Below, piece after piece: positions 22,403-34,221 of a stretch of 64,000 nt of DNA. The stretch lies in NCBI GenBank assembly GCA_963932465.1, contig OZ010792.1:3100001-3164000 (forward strand). The letters are read 5' to 3'. Both the position numbers and the translations under genes were made by a program. Under the pieces are notes generated by a model. That model was not told the DNA's origin, did no database searches, and saw only the letters and a program-made list of their open reading frames with translations. Within the stretch, counting starts at the first letter, position 1. Every line of letters begins with the position of its first letter. Source of the stretch: Maratus speciosus (taxonomy: Eukaryota; Arthropoda; Arachnida; Araneae; Salticidae).

Positions 22403-22825
22403 TTAAGGGTGTATTCCAATCCAAACTGCTTATTTTCTGATTCATTTTTAAATTCATTTTTGCTCTCAAACGCATCAAACTGACAAATTCTCTTATTTAG
22501 AAAATACATAATGTGCCGTGCTTCTCGATTTTTTGATAAATGCAGAAAATATTGTAAAAAATGCTGTCAAAGTGGGCGTTTTGAACCGCATTTTAAGCAG
22601 CTTGAGATCTGGGAATGAAAAAAAAAATGGTTGAGAAAATAATTGTTTAAAAATCAAATTCTAATGAATTGAGCAAAAAAGGAAATCACACGGCTTCTTA
22701 AACATCTCTTCAAAAATCACCTCAGCAAATTTCATGTTTTTACTTTCAAAATTAAGTCTGAAAATGTCTCAGAAAATTTCGAGCTGTTGAGGGTGGAAAA
22801 ATAATTTTTTCGAATGCACCTTTAA
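22403..22825 (+). mobile_element. MITE family with AAGG-TGTTCTC termini, copy 4
   Basis: Left TTAAGGGTGTATTCCAATCC, right TTCGAATGCACCTTTAA, approximately inverse ends next to TTAA. Internal words match copies 3 and 5 closely (ATTCATTTTTGCTCTCAAAC, CAAAGTGGGCGTTTTGAACC). Confidence 0.75.
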
Positions 22826-23788
22826 TATTTTCAAGTTGGTGACATGCATATAGTGAATGTAACAACTGCAAAGTGATTGTCGATAAAAATCCCGAGATGA
22901 ATTTTCCCTTTCTAAAATATACTAATTTCTAATAAAACAATTTTAAAAGCAAATTTTCTTCTTTAATATTTCCAATAGTATTGTAAAAGTGTGTATTTTA
23001 AATTACATGTTATAAAAAGATAAAAATATCTTTAAATAAAAACATTGAAATCAATACAGAGAATTTGATATAAGAAAATGGAAATATCTGTAAAATGATG
23101 ACCGAGAAACTCAATCGAATGCATTAAACCGAGAACTAGTGTAAATTTACAGAGAGTCTCGGTTTTGTATCTGTGTTTTTAAAGAAATTTTTAACAGTAA
23201 TGACTTGATTGAATCTGACGCGATGACTGTATTTCGACTACTGCATGTATACTATACTACCGCGAATTAATCAAATCACCTTATTTCTAATTACACAATG
23301 AGGTCAAAAGTTATGTGCGTATCTGGGCATGAATTCATTGTGTATTTTACCCAAATACCCTATATTCCGGCGTATAACGAACACTCTTGATACAAGAAAA
23401 TGGATCGAAACTTACACGCTGGTTATAAAAATGAATACAAATTAAAAAATCGATGATCATAAGAACTAAGATTTATAATTTAATGAATATGCTATTCGTT
23501 TCCAAAAAATTATTTTTCGCTTTCAGATTACATGCGAAATAATAGTTATTACACTTTACAACAAAGTTTATTTTACTTCTTACTGTCTATCCGTGAAAGG
23601 TTTATTTATTTTTTTAAAGAAGGAGGTGTACGTTATACATCAAATGTCCCTATGAAAAAAAGCTCTGAAAGCTTAAATGTAGATTATATGTACAACAAAT
23701 ATGCCGCAAGTGACTATACTGTACGCCATGCTGTTTAGCCCGCACCTTACACGATCTTCTGATTCTTTTTTCAGTTCATTTGTTAGTT
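22826..23788. other. Unassigned AT-rich sequence
   Basis: About 960 bp without a recognised repeat or credible frame. The 68-codon frame at 23532-23738 has no recognisable features. Confidence 0.4.
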
Positions 23789-25566
23789 CTTTCTGGCAGT
23801 AGCGCCAACTTGTATATGGGCCAGTTGCGCGCTAGCCCCACCCAATAATTTTATTTTTCCTCCCACCGAATTTCCATCGATTTATTTCGTTATTCATTTA
23901 TGCTGAAATAAAATTTGATTTTAATGACTTCTGAAAATAATTATGTTTGAAAAATAGTAAGAACATCCATTAGACTAACAGGATCATCACTGAAAGCCTC
24001 TTCAGCGAATGTACAATAAAATTTCTCTAAAAAACAAATTTCCTGCATATTTTGTCATCTGTTTTTTGCCTTGAATCGGTAAAGCACTTAAATGACTAAA
24101 TTGTATATGTTTTTCTTGACATATAGTTTTTTGCAGTTTCAATAGCAATTTGTATGTTATCTATTATATATATAAAATCCAAACGGAAATTTCGTTCCGA
24201 ACGCCGAGATGTCGAGTTCTACCGCATGGATTTTTACGTAACTTATGCCGTTAGATAGGTATCGTTCCAGGGAAGGTTTTAAGCTATAACACATCATTCT
24301 ACCTAGATTAGTTATAGAATTATTACGGAAAATTCTATTATTTTGGACTTTGTTATTTCATATTTCCTTAAATATCTGGGCTCCTATTGGTCGTAGAGCT
24401 TAGATCTCGCGCCAAAAGTAGCTCCGAAGCACCCAAGCAAACTTTTCCCCGCGATTATTTTGCCGTCTTCCGATTTCCTCTAACTCTATTAGGTGCCCGC
24501 GTAGAGACATCTACGGAAAGGTTGCATTAAGGAGTTTCGTTCAGATACGCTTTCGTTAAGAATAGAGTGCGCTCCCTGGTGGTGGAATGTGGAACTAACA
24601 TAACCCGATATTGTTAAAATTAGGAAATCTAACAATGCGATCTGTTTTAAACCTTGAGATAGTTCATAACACATAATCTATTATCTATTCTATCTATTCT
24701 ATCTATTATATATATAAAATCCAAACGAAAATTTCGTTCCGAACGCCTAGATTTCGAATTCTACTGCATGGATTTTGACGGAACTTATACTGTTAGATAG
24801 GTATTCTTTCAGGGAAGGTTTTAAGCTATAACACATCGTTCTACGTAGGTTAGTTATAGAATTATGACGGAAAGTTCTGTTATTTTGGGTGAAAGGGTTA
24901 CCATTATTTTATTGGCGATGAATTTTTTGATAAATGAATTGAAATGGCTGTACATGGCGGAAAAAAACTGGTACTAATTTTATTTAAAAGGAAAAAGAAG
25001 AGAGAAAAAAAAATTGACGAGTGGTAATATTGGAAAACGAAAATATCGAATTTAAACATGAAAGAGAATGTTCGTAATGCTTAGAAATTTATTCAATATG
25101 AAAGATTGCAGTTTTAAACTATATTTGGCAATTTATCTCTTGCGTCCGGTTAAATAAAATGCATCAGAAAATTTTATAAAATAATATCTGAGTGACAATT
25201 TTGTTTTTGTTTTTGATTTCTTTTAAATTTACTTTTTATTTTTATTTAACTCGACCATCATGTGACATACAGAAGAAACTAGCAAATGTAATTATAAAAA
25301 TGACGATACTTGTGAGTTACATATTGTTTGTTTTTTGCGATTTCATTTTATCGCCAAACGATTTAATTTTAAGCCAAAAATGCATGAGCGTGCCATCGGT
25401 TTGAGCGACGTTCACAATATTGGTTATTTCTCAATAAACGACAGCATTTTCTGGAAATACCCAATTCTACTTATATATATATATATATAATTCAAATGGA
25501 AATTTCATTCCCGCTGCTTATAACTCGAGTTCTGCTGAACGTACACTGTTAGATAGGTAATTTTTC

Positions 25567-25990
25567 GGGGAATTTTTTAGTACATAACACGTCGTTCTAC
25601 GTTTCTTGGTATTGAATTATGGTTTAAAGATCTTTAATGAGATGAACCTGATAATGGAAAATTAGCCTCTTTAAATGATTCTGCCCAATGTATTTCGATG
25701 GAACTTGGACTGTTAATTAGATAATTTTCCAGGGGCGTTTTCAGTATACAACATGACCTTCTATGTTGTTCAGCCATACCGTTTTTGGGAAAATTCTGTA
25801 GTCTGGTGTACGCAATTATCACAATAGCCTTTTTAAAAATTAAAATAAACGGTTTTTGATAGAATTTGCATTATTAGTTTGACAATTTTTCAGAGATAGT
25901 TTTAGTATATAATATATTGTTCGACACTGTTTAGTCATAGTGCAATGGGTTAAATTCTGTAATTTTCCAATATAGCTGCGAGTTGGAAAA
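25567..25990 (+). repeat. Three tandem units of ~160 bp in the Helitron region
   Basis: Units start at about 25567, 25731 and 25889 with GGGGAATTTTTTAGTACATA, GGGGCGTTTTCAGTATACAA and GAGATAGTTTTAGTATATAA. Each continues with a TTCTA(C/T)GTT word and a GGAAAATTCTGTA word. They are the same unit as at 27600-28261, more diverged. Confidence 0.65.
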
Positions 25991-27465
25991 AATGGGCAAG
26001 GAAAGTTTTCATCCATATTTTCTGTTCAGTAATTAGATAATTTATTTATTATAAAGAATACATTTATCTCTTTTTTATATAAGAACAGATGTAAATTGTA
26101 TATAAATAACAAAAATATTAATATTCATAAATAAAAATTTATATAGGGATATATATATGAATACATATTTTAAAAAGCTTAAAGTTCATTTTATTTGTTT
26201 TTATAGCTGTTCATATCATTTGGCCACAAATCTCACTTTCTTAAGCCCGAATTGCGCCAAGCTTTTTAACATCTAACAGTACCCATTGATCTTAAAATCA
26301 GGAAAATTGGAAAGTAGATGTAGTTTGTAAAGTATGCATAAATTAAGGAGATAAATTACGTTATCGAATCCATAGACAATTGGCATATTTGGTACCGATA
26401 AGTTACATAATTGAGTCTACTGACAATTAGCGTATGTTACCTGGCGTGGTTTGGCGCATAATTAACTTAGGAAAAGGTTTAAACTGATTCTGTGTTTTTA
26501 AAGCGGAGCTATTCTATAACCGAATTAACACAGAATCGGCGTGATTTAAAAGAAATCTTTTTGGCGACCTTTTCCTATTTTTACGTTATACCAACACCAT
26601 ACCAAATTGTATGCTATTGCGCCATTTATTTCAATCCCAAATGTGCAAAATTTTTGGTAATTTACAGTATAGGGATCTTGGCGAAACAGATAAAATAGCC
26701 TTGGAGGAGAGAAAATTTGGAAACATATTTTCTGGCAACCTATTCACTGTTTCATTTCATATAAACAAGCATTTTTTCTGTTTATACAATTTATTTAACA
26801 TAAAGATGCAATTTATCTAATTTTAATTAGAAACAGAAGTAATTTGTATATAAAAAACATTTATAATATACATATATAAACAAACAAAAAATTTCATCAA
26901 GTTTGTTTTCTTAACTGTTTATATCAATTGGCAATAAATCTCACTTTCTGATGCCCGAATAGCGCCAAGCTTTTAAAAAAACGCCAAGGCGCCTGTAGTG
27001 GAAAAGAAAAGTACCAAATTTTATTGCAAACGATGCCAAACTTTGGGGCTTGATATTTATTGAACGCGAATTTCTTTTGGCTTTAATTATTATTTATTCG
27101 TAACACTGCAAAAAATTTTAATTTACTATTTTTTGAAGGTGGAAGTATTTTTTATTATCAAGTAAAATTAAGTTATAACTTCATTTTTCGCTGAATAAAA
27201 CATGGAAATGTTTACTGCAGTGCCAAGAGACACTTAAAATGTCATGCGCGTAGTTGGCGATTTTGAAAAAAAAAATATTTTATAATATCGGAACCACAGC
27301 AAATTGGCTCATTTTAACGACAATGTTTTGGTACAAAATGAAATACATTTGTTGTAGACATAATAGTAAATCTCAATACTCGCCGACTGAAAAGTCTTTA
27401 AAATTATTCAGCAGAGACAACGAGAAATAACTTGCAGTTTCATAAATTTTAATAATCAATTTTCT

Positions 27466-27482
27466 TATCTATCTATCTATCT
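27466..27482. repeat. (TATC)n microsatellite at a Helitron 5' end
   Basis: Four TATC repeats immediately upstream of the 5' terminus at 27492. A similar TATC/TATTC run precedes the 5' terminus at 24702. Confidence 0.85.
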
Positions 27483-27491
27483 ACTTCTGCT

Positions 27492-28542
27492 TCTACTATA
27501 TATACTAGAATAAAATGGAAATGGGAAATTCGTCCCGGTTGCATATAACTTGAGCTCACCTGAATGGATTTTGATCATAAAGATAGTTAGATAATTTTCC
27601 AGGGAAGATTTTAGTATATAAAATATCGTTCTACGTTGCTTATACATACAATTATGTTTTAAAGTTATATAATCAGACGAACCCGATCATGAAAGATTAA
27701 CCTTTTTAAAAGATTCAGCCGAATTGATTACGATTGAATTTTCACTGTTAGTTAAATAATTTTTCAGGCAGAGTTTTAGTATATACTATACCCTTCTGCA
27801 TTGCTTAATAATAGAGGTGTGGTGGAAAGTTCTATAATCAGTTGAACCCGATTATGAAAGTTTAACATTTTTTAAAGTTCTACAGAACGGATATTGATAG
27901 GAATTTCATTTTAGTTAGATATCTATTCAGACATGGTTTTAGTATTTTGCATATTGTTCTACGTTGCTTAGTCATAAAGTAATGGCGGAAAGTTCCCTAA
28001 TCATATGAAACCGATTATGAAAGATTAGACTTTTCAAAAAGTTCTAGATGGCGGATATTGATAATACTTTCGTTGTTGATAAGACAATGTTTGCGGAGGT
28101 TTTAGTTTATTGCGTATCATTCTACGTTGCTTAGTTACAGAATTATGGGGGAAAGTTCTATAATCAGATGGACCCCTTAGGAAAGATCAACCTTTAAAAA
28201 AAGTTTTACTGGATGGATTTTGTCCGTTTCTTTGTTTGCATTATTACAAGTATAATTTTTCAGGGTTTGTTTTATTGTGTTGCGTATTGTGCTATCTTTC
28301 TTTGCCAATCCTACTGTTATTGATCAACTAAAAGTGTTAAGACCTTAATAGCTGAAAATTTGTCTACACATTAGAAAATATAATAGCACATTTGCGTTCT
28401 TATCGTTTTCAGCAGTGCGAAAGGACATTCCAGGTAAGGTTCCATATTGCTTTAAATCACAATGTCAAATTCAATGATACATTTTGTTTAATTCAAAGTT
28501 CATTTGGATAAGCAGACCAGTGTAGCGGGCATAGCCTGCTAG
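27492..28542 (+). mobile_element. Helitron copy with both ends recognisable
   Basis: The 5' TC begins TCTACTATATATACTAGAAT at 27492 and the 3' end is the GCGGGC/GCCTGC hairpin plus CTAG at 28542, followed by T. Length about 1.05 kb, most of it four tandem units. Its 5' flank is T rather than A, so the start is either degraded or the element extends further left. Confidence 0.65.
27600..28261 (+). repeat. Four tandem units of ~164 bp inside the Helitron
   Basis: Unit starts at about 27600, 27765, 27928, 28091 and 28261 (spacings 165, 163, 163, 170). Each contains TTTTAGTAT, a TTCTACGTTGCTTAG-like word, GGAAAGTTCTATAATCAG, and CCGATTATGAAAG-like words. Units differ from one another at many sites. 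Confidence 0.85.
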
Positions 28543-28848
28543 TTTATTATAAATATTATTGTATTTATGAGGAAGACCTTATGAGAATTTAATAAACTTA
28601 TTTATTAAAAATGAATACGATTATAATAATTTCATATTTTACTTTTAAAAAAACCATAATTTGACTTCAAATTATCCTTTTTAGTTATTTTCTCCTCCCA
28701 ACTCCCTTTCTTCACAAACACGCACTAGGGAAAGAAATTTGTATGTGTTATTTTACTCACATTTTTTTTAGCCCACCCAATAATTTTCAAAAGTTGACGC
28801 TACTGCTTCCTGGGTTTTAATAATAATTTCATTTCGGCCTTAATTTTT

Positions 28849-29642
28849 ACTTTCTTCTATCTTTACAAGAAGAAAGTATTGGATTCGTGAAAAATTTCGA
28901 CTTTCGGTTTTCGACGGATTTATACGTTTTAGAATGCCCAGAACGCGATTGGATGGTTTTTAGAAAATGTCTGTCTGTGAGTCTGTCTGTCACTCTGTGA
29001 GTCTGTATGTGACAAAAATTTTGTGGGCGCTCTATCTCAAGAACTAATGCACGGAATTTCACGAAACTTCATATTTAATTAGACCTTGATATAAACTGGA
29101 CATGATTAGTTTTTGGTGAAAATCGCCCGACAGGTGGCGCTGTTATGCTGCATTATTCATGATTATCGCAATAGCTCTAACTCAAGAAAAAATGCACGAA
29201 TTTTCATCAAACTTCAGATTCAGTTAGTCCCTGATATAAATGAGTGCTGTTTAATTTTTGGTGTAAATCGCCCAACAGGTGGCGCTGCTGTGCTGCATTT
29301 TTCACGATTCCCGCAAGAGCTGTATCTCAAGAACTATTACACGGATTTTCATCAAACTTCAGATTTAGTTAGTCTTTGACATGAACTGACGTATAAATTA
29401 GTGCTGTTTAATTTTTGGTGTAAATCGCTCAACAGGTGGCGCTGCTATGCTGTATTTTTTGCGATTTCCGCAATAGCTTTATCTCAAGAACTAATGCACT
29501 AATTTTCATCCAACTTCAAATTCAGATATACTTTGATATAAAATGGTGCTAAATCGTTGTTATTTCTCGTACTATTTAAATGATTTAATGGACGTGATTT
29601 ATATAGAAGAAAGTTTTGTGATGGCCACAACATACTAGTTTT
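28849..29642 (-). mobile_element. Helentron/HINE-like element with internal tandem core, copy 2
   Basis: Left end ACTTTCTTCTATCTTTACAA plus GAAGAAAGT forms a hairpin. Right end ATAGAAGAAAGT followed by TTTGTGATGGCCACAACATA and CTAGTT is shared with copy 1 in reverse. The tandem core has unit starts (CTCAAGAA) at about 29037, 29180, 29326 and 29484, spacings about 143, 146 and 158. A GTCTGTCTGT tract lies near the hairpin end. This copy has the uninterrupted version of the site occupied by a mariner-like element in copy 1. Confidence 0.72.
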
Positions 29643-30225
29643 TGTTATGTTGATGATATTGCAATTCGTTATTACGTTTTGGTCTTTTAAAGTTTCGTAA
29701 GTCAGACCATAGCACGGCAACATGACTATTACAGATTAATAAATAAGAAATCGGGAAAATCGCCGTTGTTCCCAATATTATATCTGTTAATGATGCGAAG
29801 TTTTCCCTCTTAAGGGAACTCCTACCCTTTGAACATTTTTTTTTAAATTTAAGCATTTTAAGCTACATAATAAAGGACTCGACGAAGGAAAATGATTCTA
29901 TCAAGAAATTGTTCGATTCCCCCTGCAAAATTTGAAAAATTATTATTTTTTTAAATTTAAGTAAATTTTAAAATGTATCTTATCGTACAATTTTGATAAT
30001 TTTGGGGTAATTTTTTTAAACTATTCTTAGAAGTGTGCTGTATAATTTTAAGTATCGGATTTACCTTAAGTTAATTAGTTTGTGAGAAAAAAAATAAAAT
30101 GCGCAAATACGTGTAAAATTACAGTAAAAACTGAATTTATTTTAATTTTTATGTGTAAAAAAAACTTTTTTTTATTTATTGTAAATTCGATACTTAGTTT
30201 TATCAAATAGACCATAAGGAACAAC

Positions 30226-30264
<39 letters not shown>

Positions 30265-30929
30265 AGTCAATTGAAAGATATACATGAAAGTTTTATCCCT
30301 TTGAACATGGTAATTCGTCGAAAAAACACAACTGAGAAAAACCACTTTTAAAGTGAAGTGAGTGTGGCATTTGAAGAGACAGCGATGTAATAAAATCGCT
30401 TTTAACTGCATTTATAATACTCGAAACTTCATGAGAATATACTAGAGATAAGAAAGTATAAATTAGACAAAAAATTAGAAAATCGATATTTTCGCCCTTT
30501 TTCGCCGAATGAAGAGTACCGAGCTCCCTTAAACGCTCATTTTGTCGCAAAACAATGAAAAAAACATCCACATCTAAAGAGAAAGCTTTAAATAGGAGTT
30601 GTCGGGCTAGCTCAAATTAAATCCACACAGAAATTTCACATTATTTCAACGTATCAATTTCTCGGGGTATAAATTTCTAAATATTTTTTATTTATTCTTG
30701 GTAAGACGGCACATAACACATATACACAAAATAATAACTGGCGCTAATATAACTTTTACATGTTAGCACAACTCGAAACAGAACAAGAACAGAACACAGA
30801 ACTACAACAAACTAACAGCATTTCTTATTGGGCGAAGCTCACGGAAGCTAGTCACGTGATTGCCGGTAAAGTCTATTTTTGGAACGGGTGGCGCGCGTTA
30901 CAGAGTTACATTTATTTATTTATTTAACC
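29643..30929. other. Unassigned AT-rich sequence with a poly(A) tract
   Basis: About 1.29 kb with no credible gene. It contains a run of 35 A at 30227-30261. The 92-codon minus-strand frame at 30293-30571 shows no recognisable domain. Confidence 0.4.
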
Positions 30930-31884
30930 CAGTGTTGCCAGATTGGGGATTTTGTCCCCATTTTGGGGGGATTTTGAACCTCTAGGGGAATTTTTTGGGG
31001 ACAAGTAGTTCGTGGGGAAATATTTGGGGATTACAAAAATTTTGGGGAAAAACTTGGGGATTTTTTTTTTTTTTTTTTACTATTTTTCGTAAAGATTTCT
31101 TTTAGTCCTGTAGAAAAATTGGATCTGTCTTGAACCCAATTTTGTTTTGAAAAACGAAAATACAATCCAGAAATCGGAAATATCAATCATTATTCTCTTG
31201 TATGTGGTCGTGTTCGTTGTTTACTACAGTACGTTTACACGTATTACAGATGCATCAGGCTCTAAATAATAAACCTTAATGTGACTAATTAATCTGCAGG
31301 AGTTATACAAAATATTCTTTCGTCGTACTTAAAAAAAAAAAAAAAATTAAATATGTGAAAAGCAGATATTTTTCTCTTATGATATACAAAAGCATATTGA
31401 TTGATACAGCGAAAATACCTTTACATTATGATTATGTACTTCAGTGCAGGGATGACAAAACAATTAAAACAGCGTACCATCTCAGATTCATTCAAATTCC
31501 AACTGATAAGAGATTGTCTAAAGCTATGGAGCTAATGTAACAATAATCCAACATTGTTAGATAATACTTTTAAAAACAAGCGTAAAATAACTTGTCACTG
31601 CAAAATATATCTCTCATTCTCTTAATGTAGTTACAGAATATGCATTCAGCCCAGTTTAAAAGTTTGTTTTTTCTAAATGGGGGATTCTTTCAAAAAAAGG
31701 CTTGATTTGGGGAAATTTTTTGAGTTTAAATTACTTAAATATTTTTCATAGTAGTAAATTGAAAATTTAAAAATTCCCTTTTTAATTAAAAACTGAGTTG
31801 GGGACTAAAGCGGAAAAAAACACTGATTTGGGGAAATTTTCAGAAATTTTGGGGAAATTGACTTTTGACTATCTGGCAACACTG
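30930..31884. mobile_element. hAT-like element with GGGGA-rich ends
   Basis: Inverted ends CAGTGTTGCCAGAT at both sides (14 bp, perfect). Flanks are ATTTAACC (30922-30929) and ATTTAAAT (31885-31892), so the 8-bp duplication matches at only 6 positions. Subterminal TTTGGGGA(A/T) words are repeated many times near both ends. Length 955 bp. The 61-codon frame at 31355 has no transposase features. Confidence 0.75.
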
Positions 31885-33254
31885 ATTTAAATGCCAATTT
31901 ATCGAAGCTATCGTTTTGACACTTCCACTGAATTTAGAAAAAATATATAACAACGATTAAAGCCAAATAAACGTAAAAAACGGACATTTTGAACATTTTA
32001 ACACTGATGTCTAAGCCCGAGTGCCACTCGGAGTGCCGTTTTTGGTACAGCGAACTAAGCCCGAGAGTCTCTCAGGGTCAGCTTTTAACTCTTTAAGCTA
32101 TAAAAGTACCGACTATATACGTTCGCTGTCTTTTCATATATTAACTACGAACCTTTTATTTTGAAAAAATAAAAAATATGTTGCAGCACTGAACAGAAAT
32201 AAGTATATGAAAGTATCTGGAATCGGAGCTTAATTCGAACTTATTGTGAACCTTGTGGTGTTGCTCCTTGTGCTTTGAAATGTACCACACAAAAGCAAAT
32301 TTTACTAAATAATGCTGTTGATGTACAAGTAAAACCTTTTTTTTTTAAATATTTGTACACCATTAAATTAAGTTTTTGTTCAAGTCTATGTAAACTTTTA
32401 TTTTAAAAAATGATGTTTTCTTATACGGAACTTTTTATATAAAACATGCTTTTTTCAGTAATTTCTCATTAAATATTAATTTTTAGTACATTTAAATAGT
32501 TCCTTCATTGTGAATAAGAACAGTTTGAAGTTTATAACAAATAAAAATTATTAAAATATATATCTTCCAAGTATACATATCTTCCAGAGGGGCATATGAG
32601 GTTGAAATAGCTCGGACCTCAAAATTTTAAGGGTATTCTCTCATTAACTACCAAATTCACAAGAAAATCGACTCACGTAGCAAAATAAAAACAAAATACC
32701 TGTTGATACATTTCTAAACATTTCAACAATTAAGTCATATCTCTGAAAGCTTTTTTTTTCTTTTCTATTCGTTGGCAGGTATTTTCTTTCTTGTGTTTTC
32801 GACAAGTCCTGTTTTCTTTGTTCTATAAACGAAAAGAAAAAAAAAAGAAAAAACAGTAAATAAATAGTAAATAGGGAACCATGCTTTCGTCACATTGTTC
32901 TCGCCAGTGGAACTGTTTATTTTCTGTTCGACCCCGTAGTTGTATCATTTTTTTCGTCTTTTGTTTCTTTCTTATTGTGTTTTAAAAAATCTGCTTTCTC
33001 TGTTTGTCTTTTTCTTCTTAGTGACCGCGCACATCATGCTCGCTGGAGTGCAGAGAAGGATTTGACAGCTGGCAGTGAAATAAAAAGTATTCAAATTTCG
33101 GACTACTTGATTGCACAATGGATTTTTCTTTTTCTTTTCTCATCTTTATGAACGGTTTGTTATGTTTGTGGGATGAAACGTTAGAGATTAGCTTGAAAAT
33201 ACAGTAGAAAACGGCTTTTAACGAAGCTGAAGTAAGAATCCTGCATCGGGTTGG
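31885..33254. other. Unassigned sequence
   Basis: About 1.37 kb without credible frames. A small GC-rich patch (AAGCCCGAG repeated near 32014 and 32058) and polypyrimidine tracts near 32750 and 32950-33020 are the only landmarks. Confidence 0.4.
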
Positions 33255-33556
33255 ATAAGCAGATTTTACCCGAACTCAACCTGACCCGCGGTTCAGATCG
33301 GATCGTATTGACGCTAATTCTTTCGCTGCGGGTCGGATTCAGATCAAATTGACTTTAATAGTTTCGGGTTGAGAAAAAAAGTACCGACTATTTTTCAAAA
33401 AAAAAAAAAAAAAAAAAAACGTACATATAAATTTCAAATAATCAAACATCTGAATCAGAATTATTAAAACTAAAATACTGCACGTTAATGTAACACAATG
33501 AATTAAATAACAGTAGCTCCTGATTCATATCAATCGAAAGCCAAAGCTGTTGCTGG
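33255..33556 (+). mobile_element. Left remnant of an older element that received three insertions
   Basis: Begins TGCATCGGGTTGGATAAGC and contains CCCGAACTCAACCTGACCCG and GGGTCGGATTCAGATC. The motifs mirror those of 42592-43012, which ends CGACCCGTGCA. Removing the insertions between 33565 and 42586 leaves a core of about 0.86 kb. The terminal match is short and a target duplication was not secured. Confidence 0.4.
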
Positions 33557-33564
33557 CACATGCC

Positions 33565-33696
33565 CAGGGGCGTAGCTTCAAAATTTTTTTCGTGGGGAGA
33601 GTTCAAAATTTTCCCAACGTGAAACAAATTGCTCTATTGTCCAACTAAAATGATATGTTCAATGTGTGTTTAATGATAATAATACTTATACGCAGG

Positions 33697-33728
<32 letters not shown>

Positions 33729-34164
33729 TCTAAAGAAAAATGTTGAAACTAAAAACATAAAAATTATAATTATTGGTTCATTTAATGAAAGTTTTTGTCT
33801 TCAATTGTGTGAGAGTCATAATCGTACTTCACGGGGCTAACGTACTTCATATGAAAATAGCTTCATATTTTTAGATTTTTGAAAAAGGAACAAAGTTTTG
33901 GAGGAAATGTATTAGAGACACAGTTGATGGGCAACAGTAGAGAAATTCAGGTCTGGTAGATGTATATTTTCATAGCACAGAGAAACATAATGAGAAATTG
34001 AGTCTGGCTGCTTTTTGTATTTCTTTTGAAAGTTTATCTATTTTACTATCACAGAACTCAGTAAGGTAGTCAGCAAATCAATAAAAAATTCTTTTTTTTT
34101 CTTTAAAAAAAAAAAGTGTTTCAAAAATATTGGGGGGGGGGGGGCTCCCATCGCGACGCCTCTG
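33565..34164. mobile_element. hAT-like element with a perfect 8-bp duplication
   Basis: Ends CAGGGGCGTAGC and, from the right, CAGAGGCGTCGC. The duplication CACATGCC flanks it at 33557-33564 and 34165-34172. Length 600 bp. Contains an A run at about 33697-33723, a G run near 34132-34144, and no transposase. A relative starts at 43075. Confidence 0.88.
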
Positions 34165-34221
34165 CACATGCCCACGTTCAAAATGCACATCTGAAATAAT
34201 AAATCACCAAGGGGTATATAC

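Larger units (their letters stand above)
24160..28542 (+). mobile_element. Composite Helitron region with repeated 5' ends and one 3' end
   Basis: Helitron-type 5' ends (A|TCTATTATATATATAAAATC) occur at 24160 and 24702, with diverged relatives near 25460 and at 27492. The only complete 3' end is GCGGGCATAGCCTGCTAG, finishing at 28542 and followed by T. All share GGAAATTTCGTTCCG-like and CAGGGAAGGTTTTA words. The region may be serial insertion into the same site or internal duplication of one element. A directly repeated segment ending TGCGCCAAGCTTTT (about 26040-26285) recurs at about 26790-26975. No Rep/helicase frame. Confidence 0.6.
23797..28805. mobile_element. hAT-like element carrying Helitron sequence
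   Basis: Termini CAGTAGCGCCAACTT at 23797 and, from the right, CAGTAGCGTCAACTT ending at 28805. The 8-bp flanks are CTTTCTGG (23789-23796) and CTTCCTGG (28806-28813), matching at 7 of 8. AGCCC(CA)CACCCAATAATTTT occurs just inside both ends. The span is 5 kb, most of it inserted Helitron and unidentified AT-rich sequence. No transposase frame remains. Confidence 0.75.

Noticed and set aside
27600..28261. CRISPR-like array
   Set aside because: The repeats are long (~164 bp), contiguous without spacers, diverged, and inside a Helitron in a eukaryotic genome.
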